From: JAVBNC01 sp031551765
Lineage (GTDB): Bacteria > Desulfobacterota > Desulfovibrionia > Desulfovibrionales > Desulfovibrionaceae
NCBI GenBank assembly: GCA_031551765.1
Contig: JAVBNC010000144.1
Coordinates: forward strand, 1-56,231
Direction of reading: 5' to 3'
DNA: 56,231 nt
The notes below the pieces were generated by a model that was not told the DNA's origin, did no database searches, and worked only from the letters and a program-made list of their open reading frames with translations. Below, in pieces: positions 26,201-35,602 of this stretch (within the stretch, counting starts at the first letter, position 1; each line of letters begins with the position of its first letter). A program made the translations under genes and the position numbers.

Positions 26201-29200
26201 CGCCATCAGGCCGGTACCGATCTTGTACTGACCATCCTTCGGATCAATCAGCTTGACGGTCACGTCGACAGAAGACGCATCCTTGCCAATTTCAAAACGG
26301 TACCAGGTCTTGCCACCAAGATAGACTTCCTCGGGGTGCAGTTCGTTGCCGGTGGCCGGATCCACAACCTTATAGCCCGGGAGCTTTTCCAGCAGGCCGT
26401 AGTGCTTTTCCGAACCATCCATATCGGCGAACTTGCCGCCGATGGTAATGGTAGCCAGACCGTCGTTGCCGCTGTTGTCATCCGCGCCCACGGCCTTGTA
26501 TGTGTGACCGTTGCCGTCGTCCCCGTAGTTGAGGCCGATGTTGAGGTTTTCCGGCATCTGGGCCACGGCGTCGATGACGATAAGGAAGTCGCCGCTGACC
26601 TTGTTGCTATTCTCACCATACGCCGTAAACTTAAGGATCGCGTCGGCGTCCTTGTAGTTGTGGTTGGGCACGTAGGCGAGACCCTTCACCGTATCAAAAT
26701 GATACGTCACAGTGCCATCCGAATTATGAACCAGCTTGTTGGGATCAATAGTTACACCGCTGATGGTGCCCTGTTTCGGATCCCAGGTAAGGTCGGCGGA
26801 GGTGATCGCTTCCTTGCCGTCAACGGTGCCGAAGGTGATCTTGCCGCCGCTGCCCGGGGTTTCGTTGGGCTGCATGCCATCTATCTTATCGTTGTCCTGG
26901 TTAGCCCAAGGCGTGTTGTTCTCGTACGCCGGGTCCACCCAAATGACGTGGCCGGGACCCCACTTGTGGCCGATGGAGATTTCGCCGTCCTTGATAAAGG
27001 CCGTGTTGTTGTGGAAGTCCTGCTCGGAACCGTGCAGCGTGGTTTCCTCGGACAGGGAGCCGATGGTCAGGGTGTCGGACGTATGGTCGCTGGCCAGCTT
27101 GCGGGAGTACATGCTCAAGTACACATCCTGCAGTACGGAACGGATATCGCCGTCGCCCGTAAAGGCCGCCGTCACCGGGATCTTGAAGTAGCGCACGCCG
27201 CTTTCGTCATAGAAGGTGCCGACGTCGGAACGGGGCGTGCCGTCAGCATTGGAGATGTACATGTTGGCGTGAGCTTCAACCAGGATGTAATGGTTTTCGG
27301 AACCGTCAAAGTCCTCAAAGGTGGCCTTGACCGCAAGCTTGACGGTTTGCGCGCCGTCCTTGGCGCTCTGGGTGTGATCCATGTAGTAGTCATGCACCTC
27401 ACCGGTGTTCCCTTCATGGGGCAGTTGGGCCACCGCGTCCACAATGATCGTCGCCGTGCCCGGAGCGGCGCTTGTGATGTCGTAGTGGTCGCCGCTGGCG
27501 GGGTTGGTAATCCTGGCGGTGTAGGTGATGTCCACATCCACGTCGCTGTAGTTGCGGGCCGGAACGAACTTAAGCTGGTCGCCCGGGTGCAGGGTCATGG
27601 GAATTTCCACATCGCTGCCGATGGGTTCCCATACGCCGCTGCCCTTTCCGCCCTTTTCATAATACAGCGTACCCTGGCTTTCGTCATAGTGCAGCTTGAA
27701 CTGCGTGATATTGTCAGCCGGGTCGCCGGTAAGGGTCAGCGTCGTGCCGCCATCCTTGGCCGGGTTGGGCTGCCAGCCAGGCGTGCCCGGATCGTCGGTG
27801 TTGGCCTTGGAGGTGTCGTTTTCAGACACGTAATCGTTCGGGTGCAGGCCGATCTTGCTCACGCCGTCAAAGTTAATCTTGATGGGGGCATCCAGGATGG
27901 TGAAGGCCGCGTTGTTGGTTTCGTTGCCGGTGCGCGGGTCAAAATCCTGGTTGGTGGAATTGTTGATCTTCATCACGTCTTCCCAGGCCAGGGCGCCGAC
28001 CTTGAAGGACATGCTGCCGGACACGTTGCCCGGGGAATCCAGCCAGACCTGGGCGGTGATGGTGCCATCAGTGCCGTACTTCGCGATAGTGTCGTTGGGC
28101 ACGGGGATCTTGAAGTACAGAGTGCCGTTGTAGGACTGGAACTCCACATTGGCCGCGCTGAGATCGAGCGTCTGGAGGGTCTTGCCAGTGGCGTCCACAA
28201 TGACGACCTGGTTCGGCTTATCCCAGCCTGCATGGGCTTGCACCAGCAGGTAGTGCTTTTCGGAATTGTCCGTGAAATCCTGGAAGGTGACCTTGGCCGT
28301 AAGCACCACGTCGCCGCCCTTGATAAAGGCGGTGGTGCCGCCAGCGGCTTCGTAGTCGGCCACCATGCCTTCCTTTGAATCGAACGTGGGCTTCTGGGCC
28401 ACGGCGTCGACGATGATGGTCATGTCGTTGGCCGCGTAGCCGTCCTGCCCTGCGATGTTGCTCGCCGCGGCCGAAGCGCCGGACTTATCGTCCACCACCG
28501 TGGCGGTGTACTCAATCTTGATGTCCTGGCTGTTGTAGTTGTGGCCGGGCATGAACAGCAGCTTGGCGTCAATGGCGGCATCGGAGCCTGCCACCGTAAT
28601 TTGGCAGGACCAGCGGCCGTCCAGGCCCTGGGTGATCTGGTACGTCTGGCCGTTGTACTGAATGCTCATCAGTTCGCTGGCGTTGGCGGGGTCAATGTCA
28701 AACGGCAGGCCGGTCTTGGTGCTGAAGTACAGCGTAATGGTGGCGGTTTCGCCCTTGGCCATGCCACCGATTTCGATATCGGCCCCAAGCGCCCGCGCAT
28801 CGCCGTTATAGTAGGGGTTCGCGTTCTTGTCGTACGCGTGGTAGGCATCCGGCCCCAAGTGCGCGTCCGGGGTGAGGTTTTCGTAAATGTTCTTGTGCTC
28901 GCCCAGGCTGATGGTCAACTTGGTTTCAACGGCGTCCACATGGATCTTGAGCGGAACGTCCACCGCCGCGTTATTGTTCTTTGTCTCAAACTCGCTGCCA
29001 TCAAACTTCGTTTCCGTGGCCGTGCCGGTGACCTTCACCGTGTAATCGCCCGTCTTCGCGCCGGTGGGGATGCTGAGTTCCAGCGTGGTCTCCACCTTGA
29101 TGGTCGGCGACCACTTGCCGCTGGCGTCCACGTCTATGGAAACCTTCAGGCCGTTCAGGGTCGTGCTGTAGGTTTGGCCGGTATAGGAATCTCCGCCGGC

Positions 29201-32200
29201 AATGGCGGCCTTAAGGCCGCTGACAGCGGCGTTGATCGCAGCGGTAACGCTCGTAGCGCTGGGAACGACACTGCTGCTCCAGCCGCTGGGCAGACTCACG
29301 GTGATGGCGTGAGCTTCCGAGCCATCCAGGTAATCCCTGAAAGTGACGGACACCGGAATGATGACCTTGCCGCCGGGAGCGGCCGTATCGTGCGCGTCCC
29401 CGCCAAAGGTGTACTTTTCGACCGCAGCGTCCACCACGGGACGGTCAGCCACCGCATCCACGATAACGCTGTCCTTGGAGCCGGAAGCCATGCCCTGGGG
29501 AGCGCGGATATTGGTGTCATCCGAGCCGGCAATCAGCTTCGAGCCCAATTCGGAAGTATTCGACCAGCCGTTAATGTTGGTGCTGACCGCAGTGTCGCCG
29601 GACTGGCGGTCAACAACCATGGCGGCGAAGGAGATCTTCACATCCGCGTCGGATTCGCTGCCGGCATAAGGCACGTACTTCAAGCTGCCGTTGGTCAGGC
29701 AATTGGCGGGCAAGCTAATCGTTCCGTCTGCGGACTGCCAGGCACCGTCGGCTTGCAGGGTAAGCATAGTGCCGCTGGGTATGGCGGTGTTGCCGTACAT
29801 CAGCGAGCCTTCGCCCTTGGCGTCGTATTCCAGGTACACACGGCCGATGTATTCATTGGCAGTGTCAGCAACCTTCAGCGTAATTCCGGTAGCCAGGTTC
29901 GGGTTCACATAGTTAGCCGTGCTTGAAGTGTACCCGGCAGCCAGGTGCTGGTTGGCGTCGTTGCCTTCAAACGCCTTGCCGGCATCAAACAGAACCAGGC
30001 ATTGAGCGGGCGCCACCTTGAAGCTGATGTCCACCAGGGTGTTCGCCAGGTTGTTGCTGAGGTCCGGGTCAGTACCTTCGGTAAAGCGTACTTCTTCGGC
30101 GCGACCGCCAACCTTGAAGGTGTACGTGAAGTCGCCGTCAAGCTTGTCGCTGTGAACCTTGATGTCCACGGCAAAGCTGCCGGTCTTGCTGTCAACGGGT
30201 ATTTCAAAATAGCCGTTCTTCACCGTCAACTCGGAAGCGTTATACTGCGTGCCGCCCACGGTGATGGTTTCGTAAACCACGCCGTCCAGCTTTTGCACCA
30301 GAATGGTGTGGTCTTCGGAACCGTCTGTGTCCTTGAACTCCACCTTGGCGTGCAGGGTGACGGAGTCGCCGGGCCGCGCGGCGGAGTATTCCACGCCCCC
30401 GGTGTTCTTGGCGTAATCGGCATAATCCGCGTCTAAGCTAACGATGGGCTTGTCCGCCACAGCGTCCACAACGACGTTGCCCGCGCCGGGGTGTACGTGG
30501 CCTTCGTGGGCCGCGTCCGTCGCCAGGCCGCCTGTGGCGCCCTTGGCGTAGTCGGAAGGATTCTTGCTCTGCCAGTCCGCATCCGTGCTGATGACCGCGG
30601 TGTCGCCCGACTTGGGATCAATGATAGTCGCCACGAAATCAATGGTGACGTCCGCGTCGCTGTAGTCCGGGCTGAAGGGCTGGTACTTCAGGCCCAGGCT
30701 GGTGGTAAGGGCGTCAAAGTACACCGGCGCGGCGGGGGTGATGGTATACAAAACGGTACCGTCCGCACCCATGACGTCGACGGAGCTATACCTGGCCGTG
30801 CCGTCGCCGGGCTCAGCCAGGTGGAAGCGCAGACCGCCGCCGCTGGGGATGTTCTGGTACGTTCCGCTGACATTCACCCTAACCGCACCGTGCGCACCGT
30901 TATAGTTGAGCACGATATCGCCCACGGCTTCCTTGTTCAGGTCCGCCGCATCGCCGGAACGGAAAATGCTGACCTTGCCGCCGCCTTCCAGCGTGGGGTT
31001 GAAATTCACGTTCTTGTGCGCGTCGTCGCCTTCATACACGGAAGAGACCTTGATGCTCAGTGAGGAGTTGGCCACGGCCACTTCCACGATGGTGGATTCA
31101 GTTTCCGCGTATGCGATGTTGTTCTTGTAGTCGTATTCCTTGCCTTCTTCGTGGTTGGGGTTGGGGTCTTCCACAACGGCGAAGGGCTTCACCCACACGG
31201 TGGCGCTGCCGTCCGGCACGCCGCCAGGCATGGTGTCCAGGGTGGGGGCAGTGATATCCACGGAATAGCTGAAGCTGCCGTCACCGTTCATGGTGATGGT
31301 CACCCCGGAAATGGGGTAGGTGGAGCCGTCAGCGCTCACGCCCAAAGCCGTCCAGCCGCCGCTTCCGTCAGCCATGATTTCGATCAGCAGGTATTCGTTC
31401 GGGTTGTTCTGGTCAATGCCGGTGGGCGACAGGGCGTTGCTGGGCACCATATCGGGGTTGCCGCCCAGTTCCCGGAAAATGTTGTACACGTCATCCTGGG
31501 TGAGCAGGCCGCCCGTGGCGTTGGGCGCGGTCCAGCCGTCCAGCACGGCGTGGCTGAGGTTCAGAACAAGATAGTGGTGCTCATGGCCGGTTTCAGTCAG
31601 ATCCGGGAAGGTAACCTTGCCGGTAATGGCAATGGTTTCGCCGTATGCGGCGGCGCTGTGTTCATCGTTTTCGCTGTAGACAACATCGTTGACAACCAGG
31701 CCAGTGGGCTGGTCCGCCACCGCGTCGATCACGATGGTGGTATCGCCCGCGTAGCGGGAGCTGGCGCCGACGGCGTTGGTCACCAGCAACTCGTAGTGCA
31801 TGGACACGTCGTTGTCGTTAAAGTTCAGGTCCGCGCCGGCGGAAGGCTTGAAGTAAAGGCCGGTAACTTCGCTGCTGTTAATACCGCTGAACGTGTAGGA
31901 AACGCTACCATCGCTGTTTACCACAGGAGTTTGTTCCATCCCGTTGTAGTACAGCGTGCCGCGGGCCGCGTCTTCCGCGCTGAAGGTAAGCGTGAGGGTT
32001 TGAATGGTTTCCGCGGAACCCGTGTTGCTCTCAAGCTTGAACGAGATAGGCGCGCCAAAGTCCGCGTCCGTGGAGTTGGCGTACACGCCGTCCACGCCGC
32101 TGCCGTCGTCGCCGTAATCCGCCATCTTGTCGTAGTCGGTCACGTCGCCGCCGTGCTTGAGGGCGTTATTATCCTCGGCAGCCCAGCCCGCCTTGACCGT

Positions 32201-33706
32201 CAAAGTGGAATCCACCACGTCGATGGTGAAGGTATACGGAGTCTGGTTCATGGCGATGGCCGTGTTGTTATCCAGCCGCAGTTCGCTGTCCGAGGGGCTT
32301 TCCACGGCCATGGCGCCGGTGCGCACGGAGAAAGTGCTGTCCGCCGTAATTTGCGGCGAGGTCAAGCTCGCGGTCACCGTGGGGCTGCCGCCGGCCGCAA
32401 TGATGTCGGCGTTGCTCACGGGAACCTGGAAGTAGTTCACCCCGTTGATTTCAATCACGCTGTAGGGGCCGCTGAAGCCGGGAAGCTGTTCCACCAGGAA
32501 GTAGTGGGACTCGGAACCGTCAAAGTCAAAAAAGGTGGCGGTGACGGAAATCTGCACGGGCACACGGCCTTCGCCGTCCCCGAGGAATCTGTGGACGGTG
32601 TCCGTGTCAAAGCCGTCCATAAGTTCGTGGTTAGTCGTGTCGCTGCCGGAAGTAGCGTGCGAAGCGTTCCCGTCGGAAACAATACCGCCGCCCAGGTTCA
32701 CGGGCAGGTCGGCCACGGCGTCCACGTACACGGTAAAGTCCGTGCTGATGGTGGAGGTTTCGCCGTCGGCGGAGCGCAGGGTTACTTCCGCATGCAGGTC
32801 GATGTCGGCATCGTCATACGGGGACGCTTGAATGTATACACCGTCGGCGATCTGGGCGGGGGTCACGGTGATGGGCTGGCCGTCAACCGTGATATCAATG
32901 GCGTTGCCGTCGATATACACCTTGGCGCCTATGGGGAAGCCGGTCAGCGTAACGCTCTCCACCGTGGACGTGCCGGTGCCGGAGAAGTCCATTTCCAGCC
33001 TGGCGGCGTTGATCGTCTGGTCGCCGACGTTCTTATCGGCTTTCCAGTCTTCGTACACGCCTTCGCGGCCGTCGGCGGAAAAGACGGTAAAGTTGATGTC
33101 GCCGCCCGGGCGTTCCGGGTCCACGGGGTTCACGGGATCAACGGGATTTACGGGATCAACGGGGTTCACCGGATCCACGGGATTCACCGGGTCCAGCGGA
33201 CCAAGCGGGTCAAGACCGGCCTGGGCGCCGATAGGGGTGCCCTGGTAGTCTTCGTTAACTTCGGTTTCCCGGCCCCAGTAAATGGTGCCCAGGCTGCCCA
33301 GACGGTCAATGCCGTTGATCAGCGCGCCGGGGTCGTCGGCGTATTCGCCGGAGCCGCTGCCGGGAGCGCCCGTGCCCGCGCCGGGACCGGCAGCGGTGGA
33401 CAGAAGGTCGGGATTGAAAGCAGTCAGAAAGTCCTTACCGGAAAGCTCGGTACCGTCAGCCAGCTGCAGAGCGGGAAGCTGATCGGCGCCGCCTTCAAAA
33501 AAGCCGGTAACGACTATGCTGGAACCGTCAGGGAAGCGGAAAACAAGGTCTTTGCCCGCGGCTTCAGTGCTGGCATCATCAGGCTGAAAACCCAGTTGCA
33601 AGGCGGCGCCGGGAGCGGCGGCAACGACGGCCTGCTGGCCGGCTTCAGGACGGGTAAGAGCAACGGAAGTAGTCGGGCGAACGCCCGAAGGAACGGCAAG
33701 AGCCAT
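23282..33706 (-). CDS. Giant type I-secreted RTX adhesin, LapA/BapA-like
   Basis: This 3474-residue cell-surface adhesin is probably exported by a type I secretion system. It has no Sec signal. The N-terminal module (residues 1-110) has FRFPDGSSIVVTGFFEG and then TAAG at residues 104-107, the motif and position of the LapG cleavage site in LapA-type proteins. A VNPVDP minisatellite follows (about 168-197). The centre has about eight modules ending in variants of VDAVADKP, separated by beta-rich Ig-like domains of 200-450 residues; a VCBS-like stretch follows. RTX nonapeptides (GNDTIIGGAGSDLI, GNDTLTGGGGDDT) lie at about 3342-3376, then a secretion domain. Start is ATG 33706, not the TTG at 33718. 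No transporter, lapD or lapG gene is nearby. Confidence 0.93.
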   Translation of the reverse strand: MALAVPSGVRPTTSVALTRPEAGQQAVVAAAPGAALQLGFQPDDASTEAAGKDLVFRFPDGSSIVVTGFFEGGADQLPALQLADGTELSGKDFLTAFNPDLLSTAAGPGAGTGAPGSGSGEYADDPGALINGIDRLGSLGTIYWGRETEVNEDYQGTPIGAQAGLDPLGPLDPVNPVDPVNPVDPVNPVDPVNPVDPERPGGDINFTVFSADGREGVYEDWKADKNVGDQTINAARLEMDFSGTGTSTVESVTLTGFPIGAKVYIDGNAIDITVDGQPITVTPAQIADGVYIQASPYDDADIDLHAEVTLRSADGETSTISTDFTVYVDAVADLPVNLGGGIVSDGNASHATSGSDTTNHELMDGFDTDTVHRFLGDGEGRVPVQISVTATFFDFDGSESHYFLVEQLPGFSGPYSVIEINGVNYFQVPVSNADIIAAGGSPTVTASLTSPQITADSTFSVRTGAMAVESPSDSELRLDNNTAIAMNQTPYTFTIDVVDSTLTVKAGWAAEDNNALKHGGDVTDYDKMADYGDDGSGVDGVYANSTDADFGAPISFKLESNTGSAETIQTLTLTFSAEDAARGTLYYNGMEQTPVVNSDGSVSYTFSGINSSEVTGLYFKPSAGADLNFNDNDVSMHYELLVTNAVGASSRYAGDTTIVIDAVADQPTGLVVNDVVYSENDEHSAAAYGETIAITGKVTFPDLTETGHEHHYLVLNLSHAVLDGWTAPNATGGLLTQDDVYNIFRELGGNPDMVPSNALSPTGIDQNNPNEYLLIEIMADGSGGWTALGVSADGSTYPISGVTITMNGDGSFSYSVDITAPTLDTMPGGVPDGSATVWVKPFAVVEDPNPNHEEGKEYDYKNNIAYAETESTIVEVAVANSSLSIKVSSVYEGDDAHKNVNFNPTLEGGGKVSIFRSGDAADLNKEAVGDIVLNYNGAHGAVRVNVSGTYQNIPSGGGLRFHLAEPGDGTARYSSVDVMGADGTVLYTITPAAPVYFDALTTSLGLKYQPFSPDYSDADVTIDFVATIIDPKSGDTAVISTDADWQSKNPSDYAKGATGGLATDAAHEGHVHPGAGNVVVDAVADKPIVSLDADYADYAKNTGGVEYSAARPGDSVTLHAKVEFKDTDGSEDHTILVQKLDGVVYETITVGGTQYNASELTVKNGYFEIPVDSKTGSFAVDIKVHSDKLDGDFTYTFKVGGRAEEVRFTEGTDPDLSNNLANTLVDISFKVAPAQCLVLFDAGKAFEGNDANQHLAAGYTSSTANYVNPNLATGITLKVADTANEYIGRVYLEYDAKGEGSLMYGNTAIPSGTMLTLQADGAWQSADGTISLPANCLTNGSLKYVPYAGSESDADVKISFAAMVVDRQSGDTAVSTNINGWSNTSELGSKLIAGSDDTNIRAPQGMASGSKDSVIVDAVADRPVVDAAVEKYTFGGDAHDTAAPGGKVIIPVSVTFRDYLDGSEAHAITVSLPSGWSSSVVPSATSVTAAINAAVSGLKAAIAGGDSYTGQTYSTTLNGLKVSIDVDASGKWSPTIKVETTLELSIPTGAKTGDYTVKVTGTATETKFDGSEFETKNNNAAVDVPLKIHVDAVETKLTISLGEHKNIYENLTPDAHLGPDAYHAYDKNANPYYNGDARALGADIEIGGMAKGETATITLYFSTKTGLPFDIDPANASELMSIQYNGQTYQITQGLDGRWSCQITVAGSDAAIDAKLLFMPGHNYNSQDIKIEYTATVVDDKSGASAAASNIAGQDGYAANDMTIIVDAVAQKPTFDSKEGMVADYEAAGGTTAFIKGGDVVLTAKVTFQDFTDNSEKHYLLVQAHAGWDKPNQVVIVDATGKTLQTLDLSAANVEFQSYNGTLYFKIPVPNDTIAKYGTDGTITAQVWLDSPGNVSGSMSFKVGALAWEDVMKINNSTNQDFDPRTGNETNNAAFTILDAPIKINFDGVSKIGLHPNDYVSENDTSKANTDDPGTPGWQPNPAKDGGTTLTLTGDPADNITQFKLHYDESQGTLYYEKGGKGSGVWEPIGSDVEIPMTLHPGDQLKFVPARNYSDVDVDITYTARITNPASGDHYDITSAAPGTATIIVDAVAQLPHEGNTGEVHDYYMDHTQSAKDGAQTVKLAVKATFEDFDGSENHYILVEAHANMYISNADGTPRSDVGTFYDESGVRYFKIPVTAAFTGDGDIRSVLQDVYLSMYSRKLASDHTSDTLTIGSLSEETTLHGSEQDFHNNTAFIKDGEISIGHKWGPGHVIWVDPAYENNTPWANQDNDKIDGMQPNETPGSGGKITFGTVDGKEAITSADLTWDPKQGTISGVTIDPNKLVHNSDGTVTYHFDTVKGLAYVPNHNYKDADAILKFTAYGENSNKVSGDFLIVIDAVAQMPENLNIGLNYGDDGNGHTYKAVGADDNSGNDGLATITIGGKFADMDGSEKHYGLLEKLPGYKVVDPATGNELHPEEVYLGGKTWYRFEIGKDASSVDVTVKLIDPKDGQYKIGTGLMAEEVEGGRPGNYEADISNNVAYDLSGTAVVEVSLVDSKMAVSIPNELHEDHSLPITISSYTLGAEDKFESFTLKLNSAEGTLTAKDANGDPISIAGLTVGADGKSITITDESLIAQIKNGTIKLCFEPKLNSDTDANISWSATFTDSKSGDKGSIGGTTQVIVDAVADAAVTTNVGFGSADGHDAVAGAGNALISATVTFTDIHDGSEKHYVVLEQNGRWLCSKAEIDGTEYNVTTIFSDNGTPYYAVEVTKSMLTINGETGSVDVVFKVSAPQSTIEQTGNVKVGGISVETNTGVGADKELRLDNNWNEEGLVTVPIDIKVVTATTVTVAPDDPTMNEGPGMMHLNFTHNGDASDEITNVTIKVPANGKILVGSDVDGWTTYTTGSATISAADLGKVYFQPDTAYRSGTFALDITAATLADTLSGHTKDASILADGSVTVKGVASSSSNTTVADQVVESDVTVIFEHKANIAVDLKATFTDNDGSEAHFFLVQVPKGLGMASGTGTLLTSVQAQAAGYDADAVVYRVNAANNTTANVSKSITLIADSTYDGTADIIVKAGAIETADGANAYAKGAFSDPVTVDVSLYGKELNLSGTVSNVTLSDSVDINGTQSGNLITKAGVSDGEDTMTIAAVNGQAAVGGAWTVTGQSGTWTISTTGNYTYTPNAGVTLADTELPFSFTVTDSHGWTSGDITMSMTFGDSNHAPEGVTTDLGTLDIAHTYTGVLAFTDQDNDHVSVTNVIIDGQGHAVNAIGETTINLTNGDTLLVNGETGAYTYTLADGAQPGQTVHIDYQGMDEHGALSVSNGSVSFEVGTLHYHMPVSGVADGTDVFGWNTGVEVTGSTGNDTIIGGAGSDLIIGGKGNDTLTGGGGDDTFKWTSDDLPGSGQVFTDVITDFNANGHDQIDLSALNISSSALEAQIVNGNQLQISFDVNGGGTQNIVLANYTVDSQSAAEAILQQLIESSIKTSSGG
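33117..33200 (-). repeat. 18-bp minisatellite encoding VNPVDP in the adhesin
   Basis: About four tandem 18-bp units, imperfect at third positions, encode (VNPVDP)n near adhesin residues 168-197. Copy number changes would keep the reading frame, altering the length of a Pro-rich stalk between the anchor module and the adhesive part. Confidence 0.85.
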
Positions 33707-34145
33707 AAGTCCCCCCAAATTTTTACAGATCAGAATTCCCAGAAAGTTTCCCCCCGATGCCCAACATCGGCTTTCTGGATAGTATTAATGGCCTACCTAG
33801 CACATATTTTTTCCAATAGGCAATAGAAAAAATGCCTGCATCGAAAAAATTTTAAATGTTTTCTTCCACCGCTAATTTTATTCGAATTGTTTTTTTCATT
33901 TTCTTAAGCCCGCTTTTCAGCAATCTGGTTGCGCTGTTGAAAAAAGCCGGCCCCGCGCGAAAGGGGCCAGCCATCATGCAAGTAATTTTTTTGTTTTGGT
34001 GGTCAAGGTCCCGCTTTTCTTTCTTCGCAAAAAACGGCATGGTTCGGGCGTCGCACATGGCGCCGCAGCCGGTTTTGCGCCGTTTTCCGCACCTGCTGCT
34101 GTTGTGTATGCATACTATATAGTTGATATCGACGAGGAGAACTTC
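33707..34145. other. Divergent regulatory region between adhesin and ald
   Basis: About 440 bp, AT-rich in the middle. On the adhesin side (minus strand) a leader hairpin CCGATG-TTGGG-CATCGG (near 33755-33771) and a poly-G ribosome site (GGGGGG) precede ATG 33706. On the ald side TACTATATAG around 34112-34121 looks like a -10 region, without an obvious -35. No gene is seen here. Confidence 0.45.
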
Positions 34146-35255
34146 ATGCGCATTGGAATACCCAAAGAAATCAAGGCGGACGAAAACCGGGTCTCCCTCA
34201 CTCCGGCCGGAGCCCAAGCCTTTACCCGCGCCGGGCACGAAGTGTTCGTCGAAGCCGGAGCGGGCCTGGGCAGCGGCATCAGCAACGAAGAGTATGCTGC
34301 CGCCGGGGCCGTTATCCTCAGCTCCGCGCAAACCGTATGGGAAAAAGCCGAGCTGGTGCTTAAAGTCAAGGAGCCCCTGCCGGAAGAGTTCGGCTTCATG
34401 CGGCCGGACCTGGTGTTGTTCACCTACCTGCACCTGGCGCCGGAACCGGAGCTGACCCAGGCCATGCTCAAATCCGGCATGACGGGCATAGGGTATGAAA
34501 CCGTGCAGCTTGAATCCGGCGCCCTGCCCCTGCTGGAACCCATGTCCGAAGTGGCCGGCAAAATGGCCGTGCAGATAGGCGCGCACTACCTCTTCCGCCA
34601 CGGGGCCGACGGTGCGGGCATTCTGCTGGGCGGAGTGCCCGGGGTGCCCGCCGGGCATATCGTCATTCTGGGCAGCGGCGTCGTGGGCGCCAATGCGGCC
34701 AAGGTGGCCGTGGGTCTGGGCGCGCGGGTCACGCTTTTCGATATCAAGATCGATCGCCTGCGCTACCTGGACGATATTTTCGGCAGCCGGGTAGCCACCT
34801 GTGCCGCCAACGCCCACACCATAGCGCAAACCGTGCGCGACGCGGACCTTATTGTGGGCGCGGTGCTCGTGCCCGGCGGCAGAACCCCCGTGCTGGTGAC
34901 GGAAGAGATGGTGCGCGGCATGAAGCCCGGCAGCGTCATGATTGACGTGGCCATTGACCAGGGCGGCTGCATCGCCACCATGGACCACACCACCACCCAC
35001 GCGGACCCGGTGTTCATACGCCATGATGTGCTCCATTATGCCGTGCCCAACATGCCCGGGGCCGTGCCGCGCACTTCCACCTTCGCCCTCACCAACGTAA
35101 CGCTTCCTTATGCCCTGCAGTTGGCGGACAAAGGCTGGAAACAAGCCTGCCGTGACAATGCCGCCCTGGCCAAGGGCGTCAACATTGCCGAAGGCCGTTG
35201 CATGTACCCTGGCGTTGCGGCCGCCCAAGGCCTGCCCTGCTTTTCCCTGAATTAG
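34146..35255 (+). CDS. ald: Alanine dehydrogenase
   Basis: Ald reversibly deaminates L-alanine to pyruvate and ammonium with NAD. The 369-residue protein has the typical start MRIGIPKEIKADENRVSLTP, with the pyruvate-binding Arg and Lys, and HLAPEPELTQAML. A Rossmann motif GSGVVGANAAKVAVGLGA lies at about 176-193, and IDVAIDQGGCIATMDHTTT follows near the C-terminus. Length matches the family. CGAGGAG lies six bases before ATG 34146; the longer frame to 33996 is not supported. In sulfate reducers the enzyme lets alanine serve as carbon and nitrogen source. It is a single gene ended by a terminator. Confidence 0.95.
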   Translation: MRIGIPKEIKADENRVSLTPAGAQAFTRAGHEVFVEAGAGLGSGISNEEYAAAGAVILSSAQTVWEKAELVLKVKEPLPEEFGFMRPDLVLFTYLHLAPEPELTQAMLKSGMTGIGYETVQLESGALPLLEPMSEVAGKMAVQIGAHYLFRHGADGAGILLGGVPGVPAGHIVILGSGVVGANAAKVAVGLGARVTLFDIKIDRLRYLDDIFGSRVATCAANAHTIAQTVRDADLIVGAVLVPGGRTPVLVTEEMVRGMKPGSVMIDVAIDQGGCIATMDHTTTHADPVFIRHDVLHYAVPNMPGAVPRTSTFALTNVTLPYALQLADKGWKQACRDNAALAKGVNIAEGRCMYPGVAAAQGLPCFSLN

Positions 35256-35282
35256 CATATTAAATTACCGGGTCCCGCTTTC

Positions 35283-35320
35283 AAGGGTCCCCGCCGACAT
35301 GGTGGGGGCCCTTTCCTTTT
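35283..35320 (+). terminator. Terminator of ald
   Basis: A 12-bp stem, AGGGTCCCCGCC with GGTGGGGGCCCT, is followed by the T-rich TTCCTTTTCC. Confidence 0.85.
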
Positions 35321-35483
35321 CCGCTTCAGCAACGTTACTTCATAACGCATCAATTCGCATCGAACTGAGATAAAAAAATGTTATACTACAGTATATTATA
35401 CCGTATAAGCACAAATAAGCACAAATAAAAATAGTTTCTTGTTTCCAACACGTAATTATCCTATGCTACATCCATATATTATA

Positions 35484-35531
35484 ATTGCACAAAGAATTAC
35501 CTGCGTCGGCTAAATATATTCTTTGTGCAAT
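35484..35531. promoter_or_regulatory. 14-bp perfect inverted repeat upstream of the chemoreceptor gene
   Basis: ATTGCACAAAGAAT (35484-35497) and its exact complement ATTCTTTGTGCAAT (35518-35531) are separated by 20 bp, about 70 bp before the chemoreceptor start. The centres of the arms are about three helical turns apart, which suits a regulator bound as two dimers or a looped site. The surrounding 280 bp are very AT-rich and also hold a tandem 10-bp repeat AAGCACAAAT near 35408-35427. Confidence 0.6.
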
Positions 35532-35602
35532 CCGATAGTATTTCATCAGTGTTCTACTGGAATTATTCAGCATTATTGACGCTCGCAAGGAGTTGACTAG
35601 TT

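Noticed and set aside
33117..33200. CRISPR array
   Set aside because: The tandem units have no spacers and lie inside the adhesin reading frame.
24737..33826. Long plus-strand open frames of 1213 and 891 codons opposite the adhesin
   Set aside because: They are shadows of the GC-biased, repeat-rich adhesin gene: no ribosome site, no domain, and codon use driven by the other strand.
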